From Komagataeibacter sp. FNDCR2 (GTDB lineage Bacteria > Pseudomonadota > Alphaproteobacteria > Acetobacterales > Acetobacteraceae): a stretch of 64,000 nucleotides of DNA. Of the stretch, positions 45,063 to 53,905 are shown piece by piece. Made by a program: the position numbers and the translations under genes. The number at the start of each line of letters is the position of its first letter. Positions within the stretch are counted from its first letter, which is position 1. The DNA is taken from contig NZ_JAIWOU010000001.1 in the NCBI RefSeq assembly GCF_021295395.1, forward strand, positions 65,001 to 129,000, written 5' to 3'. Below the pieces are notes generated by a model that saw nothing but the letters and a program-made list of their open reading frames with translations, was not told the DNA's origin and made no database searches.

Positions 45063-46779
45063 ATGGCGCGCGAGAATGACTTCCAGCCCCGTCTGGGTCG
45101 TATCCGCTCGCCGCGTGCCCAGCGGCTCAAGCCCTTCGTCGCCCAGGCCCTCGCTTCGGCCCAGCGTGCCGGTGGCTTCCGATCAGGCCGCAGTGGCGGT
45201 TCCCGCTCGTCTTTCGGGCGTGGCCGTGTCGCGGCAGCCAAGGCCAATCGCCTGCTGACCAGCCGTGCCCGGCGCGTGACCGTCAAGGCCCGTGTCGTCC
45301 GCCACAGCGGGCGCAAGGCGCCACTAGCTGCCCATCTGCGCTACCTGCGCCGGGAAGGGGTGACGAAGGACGGTGAGAAGGCGCGGCTCTTCGGTCCCGG
45401 CATCGACGATGCCGACCCGAAGGCCTTCGCCGAGCGCTGCGAGGACGACCGTCACCATTTCCGTTTCATCGTCTCGCCGGAGGACGCGCCGGACATGGCT
45501 GACCTCAAGGGCTATACCCGCGAACTGGTCGGGCAGATGGAAAAAGACCTCGGCACGACGCTGGACTGGGTGGGGGTGGACCACTGGAACACCCGGCACC
45601 CTCATGTCCACATCCTCGTGCGCGGCGTGGCCGAGGATGGCAGCGATCTCGTGATCTCCCGCGATTACATCCGCGAGGGCTTGCGCTCCCGCGCCAGGAT
45701 CTGGCGACGCAGGAGCTCGGGCTGCGTAATGACGTCGAAATCCATCGCGCCCTCGAACGCCAGGTCGATCCCGAGCACTGGACCCAGCTTGACCGGCAAC
45801 TGGCCCGCGATGCGGGCCGCAACGGCGTCATCGACATGGCGCCGGCGCCAGATCGGCAGCCTGATCCGTTCGAGGCCCTGAAGGTCGGGCGCTTGCGCTG
45901 TCTGGAGGGGCTTGGTCTCGCCCATCAGGTCGGACAGGGACAATGGATGCTGGATGAGTCCGCCGAGGCGACGTTGCGCGAACTCGGGGAGCGTGGCGAC
46001 ATCATCAAGCGCATCCACCGATCGCTGACCGAGCGTGGGATCGAGCGGAGCACGTCGAGCTATGTACTGGCCGGCGAAAGCCTCGACGTCCCCGTCATTG
46101 GCAGGCTGGTTGATCGTGGTCTGGACGATGAACTGAAAGGCACGGCCTATGCGGTCATCGACGGCGTGGATGGCCGTACGCATCATATCCGTTTTCCGGA
46201 TCTCGACGCGACCGGTGATGGTAGTACGGGGGCGATCGTGGAACTTCGTGCCTTCGATGACAGGAAGGGGCAGCGTCGTGTTGCGCTGGCTGTTCGTTCC
46301 GACCTGGCGATCGAGGATCAGGTGACCGCGCGCGGGGCGACCTGGCTCGACCGGCAGGCGGTGGCGCGCGATCCTGTTGCATTGGGCCAGGCAGGCTTTG
46401 GCGCCGAGGTGCGTGCGGCGATGGAGCAGCGGGCGGAGCAGCTGTTGCCGAACGTCAGACGCAGCGGGTGGTTCTGGCGCGCAACCTGATCGGGACGCTC
46501 AGGGACTGCGAGGTCCAGGAAGTCGGAGAGCGGCTGGCCGTCGAGACGGGACGGACGTTCAGCCAGTCGGCTTCAGGTGAGTATGTGACGGGTACCTATC
46601 GCCAGCGCATGGTGCTGGCGTCGGGTCGCTATGCGATGATTGATGACGGGCTTCAGTTCCAGCTCGTGCCTTGGACGCCATCGCTGGAAAAGCAGCGTGA
46701 ACGGCATGTGTCCGGGGTTGCGCGCGGTGATGGCGGGATCGACTGGAGTTTCACCCGCAATCGGGGGCTGGGTTTGTGA
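45063..46779 (+). pseudogene. relaxase (VirD2-like, DUF3363) with two frameshifts
   Basis: The start ARENDFQPRLGRIRSPRAQR follows GGAGGG. The relaxase domain includes VRHSGRKAPLAAHLRYLRRE and the histidine triad in HWNTRHPHVHILVRG. Near 45694 one base is missing (GCC for GCCC), and the frame shifts before QDLATQELGLRNDV. Near 46447 a second base is missing (TTG for TTGG), before ERQTQRVVLARNLIGTLRD. The DUF3363 C-terminal part runs to 46779. Joined, it is a ~573-residue protein. As read, only the N-terminal 272 residues are made, with a foreign tail. That would disable transfer unless the deletions are sequencing errors. Confidence 0.85.
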
Positions 46780-47137
46780 ACCGATTTTCCGTCAAGTCGG
46801 CTGGCATTTCCGTAATTCGAGCGGTCGGGCCCCGACAGGGCAAGTTCATGCCAACGATGAGGTTCGATTAGGGGATGCCTAAGGACCGGTATGATGGAAA
46901 GTTGGTGCGGCCGGATCAACGAACAGTCCGGTTTGTAGGAGTGTTTCAGTAACTGGCGACTGGTTGTTATGGATCAGTAAGAGACGGCGTGGCTAGACTG
47001 GAATCTTGCAGCTGTTCCTCGCCTCCAGCGCTCAGTTGCTTGCCTATTGGCGCGATGCGTTACGAACCTACGGAGTGTTTCTTGCGAGCAGTTCGCCGGG
47101 GGATCAGGAGGAACCACCCTTGACAATCCCGTACCGC

Positions 47138-47187
47138 GATACCCGGGATACCGCGACACCCTGATACCCCGATACCTTGTGATACCC
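47138..47187. repeat. GATACC octamer-spaced repeat array
   Basis: GATACC or GACACC occurs at 47138, 47147, 47155, 47163, 47171 and 47181, with spacings of 9, 8, 8, 8 and 10. TACCGCGA also repeats at 47132 and 47149. An AT-rich tract follows at once. Confidence 0.7.
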
Positions 47188-47501
47188 ACAATTATATACC
47201 AAAACATTGAAAAACCGTCATAATATACCATACACGCGGCATAAAAAATCCGACTCAACATACGAGTTGGCATATAAAACCCATCTACATATTCCACAAC
47301 GCCATATTAATGGGCCACTCGATCGCAAATTCCGGAACTACGCACTCGACTCCGAGACCAGGCTATGAGATAAGTTAGCCATCGTGAGGATCGGGCGACT
47401 AGCTGGCATTCACCCCCAGCCATATCGCCATGGTGCCGACTTTCTCGGGGTATCGGCGCCGGGTCGAGTAGCGAAGGAGCAGGCTTTCAAACCCGGTTCC
47501 T

Positions 47502-47531
47502 GGGCTCGGGGTCCAAACTCGAGCCCCTTTT
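47502..47531 (+). terminator. leader hairpin with T-tract before the 47549 gene
   Basis: GGGCTCG (47502-47508) pairs with CGAGCCC (47520-47526), then CTTTT. It lies 18 bp before a start codon, so it would act as an attenuator or end a short upstream RNA. Confidence 0.6.
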
Positions 47532-47548
47532 CATATTTGGAAACGATT

Positions 47549-48241
47549 ATGGCCAAGAAGAAAAACGCCGTTCTGGAACGACAACTGCAGGTCCGCTCCA
47601 AATTGTGGCCCGATGTGACCGACGCGATGCTCTGGGGCGGCGAGAACGCTCAGGGCTTTTCTATGGTTCCGCGCCTGATGCCGCTGATGATGAGCATTAT
47701 GGACGACCTAGCTGGCAAGGGATTTCCCGTTGGACAAACTTACCTAGAATTGTGGTGCCGACTTCGGGAAGAACGCTTCTTAACGCTCAACCGGCCGGAA
47801 GAAATGGCTTTTCATGCGGGCTTCTCCGGGCAACGCGCACTTCGAACCTGGAAGGACCGAGTTAGGCGGTTAGCTGACCTAGGGTTCATTGACGTTCAGG
47901 ATGGTCCGCTCGGCGACCTATCCTACGCTATTTTTGTTAATCCATATCATGTGTTAAAACGTCATTTCCTTTCCGGAAAAATCAACTCAGCCAAATGGCA
48001 GGCTCTTGTAATTCGCGCACTCGAAATTGGCGCCTATGATCTGGATGAGATCGACGAATACGGAAAATTAGTGGTGGACGATCACAAAGAAACCGATACC
48101 GAAGACCAGGAACAAAAAGTTGACGCTACTGAGCAGACCGAAACTGCCAAGGTAGGCGCTGAGAAGCACTCCGGCCGGTATCGTTTGCGTAAGAAGCACA
48201 GAGCACGCGCAGCCAAGCAGACTGAGAAAACTACGGAGTAG
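47549..48241 (+). CDS. hypothetical winged-helix-like protein (cargo)
   Basis: I do not recognise a named family. The 230-residue protein has LWPDVTDAMLWGGENAQGFS, a run of methionines (PRLMPLMMSIMDDLAGKG), and a probable winged helix (FHAGFSGQRALRTWKDRVRR then LADLGFIDVQDG). A conserved-looking YAIFVNPYHVLKRH follows, and a charged tail with acidic then basic parts (residues ~178-230). The start at 47549 is MAKKKN; the longer frame crosses the hairpin leader. It resembles plasmid or ICE replication/regulation helpers. GC is lower than in the ICE genes. The nearby GATACC array could be its DNA target. Confidence 0.6.
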   Translation: MAKKKNAVLERQLQVRSKLWPDVTDAMLWGGENAQGFSMVPRLMPLMMSIMDDLAGKGFPVGQTYLELWCRLREERFLTLNRPEEMAFHAGFSGQRALRTWKDRVRRLADLGFIDVQDGPLGDLSYAIFVNPYHVLKRHFLSGKINSAKWQALVIRALEIGAYDLDEIDEYGKLVVDDHKETDTEDQEQKVDATEQTETAKVGAEKHSGRYRLRKKHRARAAKQTEKTTE

Positions 48242-48408
48242 GCCCGTTCACCGGGATTACGGCAGGGGCAACGTAAGCTGTGTATCCATTCCTTCTTTCT
48301 CCGCCAAAGAGGGACGTGGGCTTTCTAAATGATAAAAGCCAGTCTTAACGTGATATAATTGAATGTCGGCATTTGCAAAACAGAACCGCCAATAAGGTCG
48401 GGGACCGA

Positions 48409-49314
48409 ATGATCAAGCTAAAAAAGATTTTGAACTATCCGGAGGAAGCGACATATCGTGAGCTCCAAAAGCTATCGACGGAATACGGCTATAATGTACA
48501 CGTGAAAATTAGACTTGCAGATGTTCTGCCCATTGAAGGAAGTGGCATCGATCACGCGCACTACAGTTTCGCCCTCAAGTCACATTTCGACTTTCTCATT
48601 TGCAATACAGAGCAAGACCCGATTTTTGCTGTGGAGTTTGATGGCCCGAGCCATAAAGGGCCAGTTCAAATATCACGCGATAAAAAAAAGGATGCACTCA
48701 CCAAACACTTCGAATTGCCGTTACTACGCATTAAAACTAGTCATTTACTCAAGAAATACAATAAGGCAAGTCTTCTGCGATGGATTATCTCGTCCTGGGA
48801 GCTTCAAAGGGAGTTTAACGCGGCACAGGAACGAGGTGAAATTCCAATTGATGAGGATTTCGACCCCATCATGGTCTGGCATTCAGGTAAGACTCTTGAA
48901 GAGGTCCACCCACATTGGCTCGCGCTACAGCCACGCCTTCATATCGACAGGCTCTACAAGGAAGGGCGTTTGCCTGTCCGGAATACCTGCGCCGTCACAT
49001 TTACCGATGAGCAAGGACACAGCCGGGGCATAGAATGGATCGATGTCTCGCCTGGCCAAGTCATTTGCGTCGAAAGCGCAATGCGAGAACAGCAGTTCCC
49101 ACTATATCTAGGCGACTTGTTCCGCGAAATTCTGACGGTACTTTTGCACGAGAAACTTATGATTTTCCTAAGCACTGGTGTTGGTACGGTTGCTCCAGAA
49201 GCTGTGTCCGCTCGACTTCAGGAAATGAGAAGTCGATACAGTTTTTCGGGAAGCTTCGGAGGGAATACATCTGTAAATTTCTCTTTTACGCTTGGTGGGG
49301 AGCACCCAAAATGA
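48409..49314 (+). CDS. DUF2726 nuclease-like protein (cargo)
   Basis: The 301-residue protein has an N-terminal DUF2726 domain: EATYRELQKLSTEYGYNVHV, then SHFDFLICNTEQDPIFAVEF (Asp ... Glu-Phe-Asp) with DGPSHKGPVQISRDKKKDAL, and LPLLRIKTS. This is the Vsr/PD-(D/E)xK-like fold, with the D-(x)n-E-x-D pattern of a metal-dependent nuclease. The C-terminal ~150 residues are unfamiliar. GC is low and there is no close operon partner. I infer a role in DNA defence or repair only from the fold. The start at 48409 is the first plausible ATG; 167 bp separate it from the winged-helix gene. Confidence 0.72.
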   Translation: MIKLKKILNYPEEATYRELQKLSTEYGYNVHVKIRLADVLPIEGSGIDHAHYSFALKSHFDFLICNTEQDPIFAVEFDGPSHKGPVQISRDKKKDALTKHFELPLLRIKTSHLLKKYNKASLLRWIISSWELQREFNAAQERGEIPIDEDFDPIMVWHSGKTLEEVHPHWLALQPRLHIDRLYKEGRLPVRNTCAVTFTDEQGHSRGIEWIDVSPGQVICVESAMREQQFPLYLGDLFREILTVLLHEKLMIFLSTGVGTVAPEAVSARLQEMRSRYSFSGSFGGNTSVNFSFTLGGEHPK

Positions 49315-49644
49315 ACTATCAACTCAAAGCGCGATTCGGACGCACTAGAGCATTCTTTCTCAATCTGCTTCATATCCAGCGGCGGTGAAGGTCGGCGTTG
49401 AGGGATAGATTGACCGGCCGTTGCGGGGCTGTCCCGTCGTAGGGCGTGGTGCTGATGGCAGTGCCAGCCATTTTTCGACTCCTCATACGCATGCCATGCG
49501 CATGACCAGATCATGTGGAGGGGCACCGCATGGTGCAAGTATTTTTTCGCTCCTAACCGACTGGGTGCGATCGGGGCAACAATGCGCTTGCGTCCTTTGA
49601 AATGACGGCTGTCCGCTGTTTCTCCGATGGATCGGAGAGTGCAG
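49315..49644. other. intergenic region before traG, likely promoter
   Basis: No gene is seen. GCAAGTATTTTT (49535-49546) also occurs ahead of trbB at 52112-52123. A GCATGCCATGCGCATG-like partial palindrome lies near 49489. GC recovers toward the traG start, so the cargo insertion ends here. Confidence 0.5.
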
Positions 49645-51645
49645 ATGGACCAGCCCGGAACACGTATTCAATGGGGACAGGTTGCGCTGGTTCTGTCCAT
49701 GATCGTCCTGTCCTGGTGGGCGGCGACTGAATGGACGGCATGGGAACTGGCCTTTCAGCCTGAACTCGGTCGGCCCTGGTTCGTGCTCTTCCGCCGCTGG
49801 CCGGTCTATGCGCCGCCGCTGTTTTTCTGGTGGTGGTACGTCTTCGATGCCTATGCCCCGGCTGTGTTCGCGCGCGGCGCCTGGATCGCAGGCTCAGGCG
49901 GCGTGCTGGCCTTCGCCGCTGCCGTGGCCATGTCCGTTCATCGTGCCCGCGAGGTCAAGAAGATCGAGACCTATGGTTCGGCGCGCTGGGCAGGACCGGC
50001 TGAAATCGCCCAGGCCGGGCTGCTTGACCCGGACGGGGTGGTGCTGGGCCGGTATGGCAAAGCCTACCTGCGGCATGATGGACCGGAGCATGTCCTGACG
50101 TTCGCACCGACCCGCAGCGGCAAGGGTGTCGGCATGGTCATTCCCACACTCCTGACCTGGCCCGGTTCGGCGATCGTCCATGACATCAAGGGTGAGAACT
50201 GGGAGCTGACGGCGGGATTTCGCTCTCGTTTCGGGCGCGTCGTGCTGTTCGATCCAACCAATGCGACCTCGGCTGCCTATAACCCGCTGCTGGAGATCCG
50301 ACGAGGAGAATGGGAGGTTCGGGACGCCCAGAACGTCGCCGACATCCTCGTGGACCCGGAAGGTAGTCTGGAGAAGCGCAACCACTGGGAGAAGACCTCG
50401 CACTCCCTGCTGGTCGGTGCCATCCTGCACGTCCTCTATGCCGAGCCCGACAAGACCTTGGCCGGTGTCGCCAATTTCCTGTCGGACCCGAAGCGTCCGA
50501 TCGCCACAACGCTGTCGGCGATGATGCGAACGAAGCATCTTGGCGATGCCGGCGCGCATCCCGTCGTGGCTTCGGCCGCGCGCGAATTGCTGAACAAGTC
50601 TCCCAACGAGCGGTCGGGTGTGCTGTCCACCGCCATGTCCTTCCTCGGCCTCTATCGCGATCCCGTGGTTGCGGAGGTGACGCGGCGCTGCGAATGGCGG
50701 ATATCTGACATCGTCGATGGTGATCGCCCGGTGACGCTCTATCTGACCGTGCCGCCATCGGATATCAGCCGGACCAAGCCGCTGATCCGGCTGGTGCTGA
50801 ACCAGATTGGCCGTCGATTGACGGAAGACCTGGAGGCTGCGGCACAGCGACGCCGGCTCCTGCTGATGCTCGACGAATTCCCGGCCCTCGGGCGGCTGGA
50901 TTTCTTTGAATCGGCGCTGGCCTTCATGGCGGGCTACCGGATCAAAAGCTTCCTGATCGCCCAGTCTCTCAACCAGATCGAACGGGCTTATGGGCCGAAC
51001 AATTCGATCCTCGACAACTGCCATGTCCGGGTGAGCTTCGCCACCAACGATGAGCGGACCGCGAAACGTGTCTCGGACGCGCTCGGCACCGCCACGGAGA
51101 TGAAGGCGATGAAGAACTATGCCGGGCACCGGCTTTCGCCCTGGCTGGGCCATCTGATGGTTTCGCGCTCGGAGACGGCACGCCCGCTGCTGACGGCGGG
51201 AGAAGTCATGCAGCTCCCGCCAGCGGACGAGATCGTCATGGTCTCCGGGCTGTATCCGATCCGCGCGAAGAAGGCCCGCTATTTCGAGGATGCCCGCTTT
51301 CAGGAGCGCATTCTGCCGCCGCCGAAGCCCATGCGTCCGACGGAGGGATGCCCGGACGACTGGAGCAGTCGTCCACTCCCACCCAGACCGCCAGCGCCAG
51401 ATGCGGCGACTCAAACGCAGATGATGGACGATGAGGAAGAAGATCCGAACCAGTCCGCCCGACGCCGTCAGCCGGAACTGGGTGAAGGCACTGTCGAAAA
51501 GAAGGAGCCGATGGAGAACGAGTTCACGCCTGATCCGGTCGATGAATTCGACGACATCGCGCCCCGCAACAACCGGATGAACGATCTCATGCGCGGCGTC
51601 GCCCGGCAGGCATCGCTCGACCGTGGCGATGAACTTGGACTGTGA
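49645..51645 (+). CDS. traG: conjugal transfer coupling protein TraG/VirD4
   Basis: The 666-residue protein has two or three N-terminal membrane helices, Walker A APTRSGKGVGM (~153-163) and Walker B LLLMLDEFPALGRL (~406-419). YRIKSFLIAQSLNQIERAYG and HVRVSFATNDERTAKRVSDA are family marks. The C-terminal ~100 residues are acidic and Pro-rich. It links the relaxase-DNA complex to the Trb channel. GGAGAG lies seven bases before the start at 49645. It is followed after 7 bp by the CopG-like gene. Confidence 0.95.
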   Translation: MDQPGTRIQWGQVALVLSMIVLSWWAATEWTAWELAFQPELGRPWFVLFRRWPVYAPPLFFWWWYVFDAYAPAVFARGAWIAGSGGVLAFAAAVAMSVHRAREVKKIETYGSARWAGPAEIAQAGLLDPDGVVLGRYGKAYLRHDGPEHVLTFAPTRSGKGVGMVIPTLLTWPGSAIVHDIKGENWELTAGFRSRFGRVVLFDPTNATSAAYNPLLEIRRGEWEVRDAQNVADILVDPEGSLEKRNHWEKTSHSLLVGAILHVLYAEPDKTLAGVANFLSDPKRPIATTLSAMMRTKHLGDAGAHPVVASAARELLNKSPNERSGVLSTAMSFLGLYRDPVVAEVTRRCEWRISDIVDGDRPVTLYLTVPPSDISRTKPLIRLVLNQIGRRLTEDLEAAAQRRRLLLMLDEFPALGRLDFFESALAFMAGYRIKSFLIAQSLNQIERAYGPNNSILDNCHVRVSFATNDERTAKRVSDALGTATEMKAMKNYAGHRLSPWLGHLMVSRSETARPLLTAGEVMQLPPADEIVMVSGLYPIRAKKARYFEDARFQERILPPPKPMRPTEGCPDDWSSRPLPPRPPAPDAATQTQMMDDEEEDPNQSARRRQPELGEGTVEKKEPMENEFTPDPVDEFDDIAPRNNRMNDLMRGVARQASLDRGDELGL

Positions 51646-51652
51646 GGCAGAT

Positions 51653-52099
51653 ATGGTAATGCCGAAAAAGAAAGCTCAGATCTCCGTCTATCTCGACCCC
51701 GAGGTGATGAAGACTTTGTCCGCCTATGCGGCGCGACGCGCACAGTCGATGTCGCTGATCGTCGAGGCCGCTGTCGCCTCCTTCCTTTCGCCCGATGGGG
51801 AGGAGCGCCGCGAGGCTGCCACATCGAAGCGCCTCGACCGGCAGGACCGGCGCCTCGCGCGGCTGGAGCGTGATATTGGCATCACGGTGGAGACCCTGGC
51901 GCTGTTCATCCGCTTCTGGCTGACCACGACCCCGCCGCTACCCGAACCGGCGGCGAAGGCAGCGCGCGCGCAGGCCGGGGCACGTTACGATAATTTTGTC
52001 GCCGCCCTCGGTCGCAGGCTGGCCCAGGGACCGAGACTCCTGCAGGAAATCCCGGAGGATGTTTTGGACCCCGGCGCACCGGATGAACCGGAGGCATAA
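51653..52099 (+). CDS. CopG/ribbon-helix-helix protein
   Basis: The 148-residue protein has an N-terminal ribbon-helix-helix (KAQISVYLDPEVMKTLSAYA, then SMSLIVEAAVASFL) and a C-terminal helical part with a hydrophobic stretch (ETLALFIRFWLTTTPPLPEP). It is the usual small gene between traG and trbB in this ICE type, probably a DNA-binding accessory of the relaxosome or a regulator of trb. The start could be 51653 or 51659; spacing from GAGG favours 51653. Confidence 0.88.
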   Translation: MVMPKKKAQISVYLDPEVMKTLSAYAARRAQSMSLIVEAAVASFLSPDGEERREAATSKRLDRQDRRLARLERDIGITVETLALFIRFWLTTTPPLPEPAAKAARAQAGARYDNFVAALGRRLAQGPRLLQEIPEDVLDPGAPDEPEA

Positions 52100-52111
52100 A
52101 ATCCGCACCTC

Positions 52112-52123
52112 GCAAGTATTTTT
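52112..52123 (+). promoter_or_regulatory. shared GCAAGTATTTTT motif ahead of trbB
   Basis: The same 12 bases occur at 49535-49546 ahead of traG. It is 123 bp before the trbB start. It could be a common regulatory site for the two transfer transcripts; only two copies were seen. Confidence 0.4.
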
Positions 52124-52245
52124 GCCCTGCGTTTTGCTGCCGTCCTACGACGCCTGAATTCCTGTTGAAACGCGCTGTTTCCAGCCTTTCTTAATGGTCC
52201 CCGTCGCTGTTCGTCCGTCGCGTTGGGCCCATACGGGGGAAGGTC

Positions 52246-53250
52246 ATGTCGGTTTCCGTCATCCATGAAGGGGTCAGGGTGCGCGGCACGTCCATGCTGC
52301 GCACGGCGATGGGACCGGCGATTGCCCGGCATCTCGCTGATCCTACCGTGGTCGAGGTCATGCTCAATCCCGATGGGCGGTTGTGGATCGACCGTCTGTC
52401 CGAGGGGCTGGGCGATACCGGCGACAGGGTTGCGCCGGCCGATGCCGAGCGCATCGTGCGTCTCGTGGCCCACCATGTCGGGGCGGAGGTACATGAGGGT
52501 GCACCCCGTGTCTCGGCCGAGTTGCCAACCGGCGAACGGTTCGAGGGGTTGCTGCCGCCCGTGGTGACGGCTCCGAGTTTTGCCATCCGCAAGCCCGCCG
52601 TGGCCGTGTTCACCCTCGATGACTATGTCAAAGCCGGGATCATGACCGATGCCCAGGCAGATTTCCTGCGTCATGCGGTCTCGGACAGGAAGAATATCCT
52701 AGTCGTAGGCGGGACCAGCACCGGCAAGACCACGCTGGTCAACGCCCTGCTGGCCGAGGTGGCTAAAACCGGTGACCGCATCGTGCTGATTGAGGACACG
52801 CGCGAACTGCAATGCATGGCACCCAATCTCATTGCCCTGCGCACCCGCGAAGGTGTCATCACACTGTCGGACCTTGTCCGCTCCGGTCTCCGTCTGCGTC
52901 CTGACCGTATTCCCATCGGTGAGGTGCGTGGAGCCGAAGCGCTCGATCTGGTCAAGGCATGGGGCACCGGCCATCCCGGCGGCATCGGTACACTACATGC
53001 CGGGTCGGTGCTGGCGGCCCTATATCGTCTGGAACAGCTGATCCAGGAGGCGGTGGTGACAGTGCCACGCGCCATGATCGCCGAAACCATCGACGTCATC
53101 GCCGTGCTTTCGGGGCGCGGCAATTCCCGCCGCCTGTCCGACCTGGCCGAAATTGACGGCCTCGATCCCGTGACGGGCGCCTATCGCATCCGTCCGGTCA
53201 GCCTCTCTTCTCCCGAAATATCCATCTCTGCCAATGGAGAGTCATCATGA
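52246..53250 (+). CDS. trbB: P-type conjugative transfer ATPase TrbB
   Basis: The 334-residue VirB11-type ATPase has Walker A GGTSTGKT (155-162), the Asp box LIEDTREL, and the His box [15 protein letters not shown]. The hexamer powers pilus assembly and transfer at the inner membrane. It is the first gene of the trb operon, and its stop overlaps trbC by ATGA. Confidence 0.96.
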   Translation: MSVSVIHEGVRVRGTSMLRTAMGPAIARHLADPTVVEVMLNPDGRLWIDRLSEGLGDTGDRVAPADAERIVRLVAHHVGAEVHEGAPRVSAELPTGERFEGLLPPVVTAPSFAIRKPAVAVFTLDDYVKAGIMTDAQADFLRHAVSDRKNILVVGGTSTGKTTLVNALLAEVAKTGDRIVLIEDTRELQCMAPNLIALRTREGVITLSDLVRSGLRLRPDRIPIGEVRGAEALDLVKAWGTGHPGGIGTLHAGSVLAALYRLEQLIQEAVVTVPRAMIAETIDVIAVLSGRGNSRRLSDLAEIDGLDPVTGAYRIRPVSLSSPEISISANGESS

Positions 53251-53615
53251 TGCCGCCTTCACGTCTGCGCGCCATCGTGTGCGCTGTCGCACGTCCTGAC
53301 CGGCATATGCCGGATATGCGTGTATTCGGAACCTCCATGCTGCTGTCGCTTGTTTTCGCATCATCGGCATGGGCGTCAGGATCCAGCATGCCATGGGAAA
53401 CACCCCTGAACGAGATCCTGGAATCCGTGCAGGGACCGGTGGCCAAGATCATCTCGGTCATCATCATCACGGTCACGGGGCTGACCCTGGCCTTTGGGGA
53501 AACATCCGGCGGGTTCCGCCGCCTGATCCAGATTGTCTTTGGACTCAGCATCGCTTTTGCGGCGTCCAGCTTCTTCCTGTCGTTCTTCTCCTTCTCTGGC
53601 GGAGCGCTGATCTGA
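53247..53615 (+). CDS. trbC: TrbC/VirB2 family pilin
   Basis: The 122-residue prepilin has a long N-terminal export region with the likely cleavage after SSAWA. Two hydrophobic helices follow (VAKIISVIIITVTGLTLAFG; IQIVFGLSIAFAASSFFLSF). The pilin is probably processed and cyclised by TraF. It overlaps trbB upstream and trbD downstream (TGATG). Confidence 0.93.
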   Translation: MMPPSRLRAIVCAVARPDRHMPDMRVFGTSMLLSLVFASSAWASGSSMPWETPLNEILESVQGPVAKIISVIIITVTGLTLAFGETSGGFRRLIQIVFGLSIAFAASSFFLSFFSFSGGALI

Positions 53616-53893
53616 TGGCCGTCGGATATGAGGATGACGCGGTGCCGGGCTTTCATGTCCCGGTGCATAGCTCGCTGACCGACCCGATCCTGCTGGGGGG
53701 CGCGCCGCGTGCTGTAGCCATCGCTAACGGCACGCTGGCGGCGGCGATCGCGCTCGGCCTGCGGCTGTGGCTGATCGGCGCCGTCTTCTGGATCGCCGGT
53801 CATGGGCTCGCGGTGTGGGGGGCGAAGCGCGATCCGCTGTTCATTGAGGTCGGACGGCGGCATCTCCGCTATCCCGCCTGGCTCCGGGCTTAA
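53615..53893 (+). CDS. trbD: conjugal transfer protein TrbD (VirB3-like)
   Basis: The 92-residue protein reads VPGFHVPVHSSLTDPILLGG, then one hydrophobic region (ALGLRLWLIGAVFWIAGHGL) and the end RHLRYPAW. This is the VirB3-type inner-membrane component that works with TrbE. The start at 53615 overlaps the trbC stop by one base. The longer frame to 53369 is only an extension inside trbC. Confidence 0.93.
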   Translation: MAVGYEDDAVPGFHVPVHSSLTDPILLGGAPRAVAIANGTLAAAIALGLRLWLIGAVFWIAGHGLAVWGAKRDPLFIEVGRRHLRYPAWLRA

Positions 53894-53905
53894 GGAGGAT
53901 CGGCC

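Larger units (their letters stand above)
46780..47548. other. intergenic region before cargo genes
   Basis: No gene is recognised in 770 bp. GC drops sharply after ~47140. It holds the GATACC array (47138-47187), about 150 bp of AT-rich sequence, a hairpin CCGACTC/GAGTTGG near 47250-47271, and a terminator-like hairpin at 47502-47531. The relaxase gene normally leads straight into traG, so this marks the left edge of a cargo insertion. Confidence 0.6.

Noticed and set aside
44777-45079. 100-codon frame overlapping the transglycosylase stop by ATGA
   Set aside because: Composition is not protein-like, it overlaps the relaxase start and the likely oriT, and no family was recognised. The ATGA is probably chance.
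47384-47548. Upstream extension of the winged-helix protein to 47384
   Set aside because: It crosses a terminator-like hairpin and lacks a ribosome site; MAKKKN at 47549 is a better start.
53369-53614. N-terminal extension of trbD inside trbC
   Set aside because: The sequence is the out-of-frame shadow of trbC, and ATG 53615 overlaps the trbC stop in the usual way.
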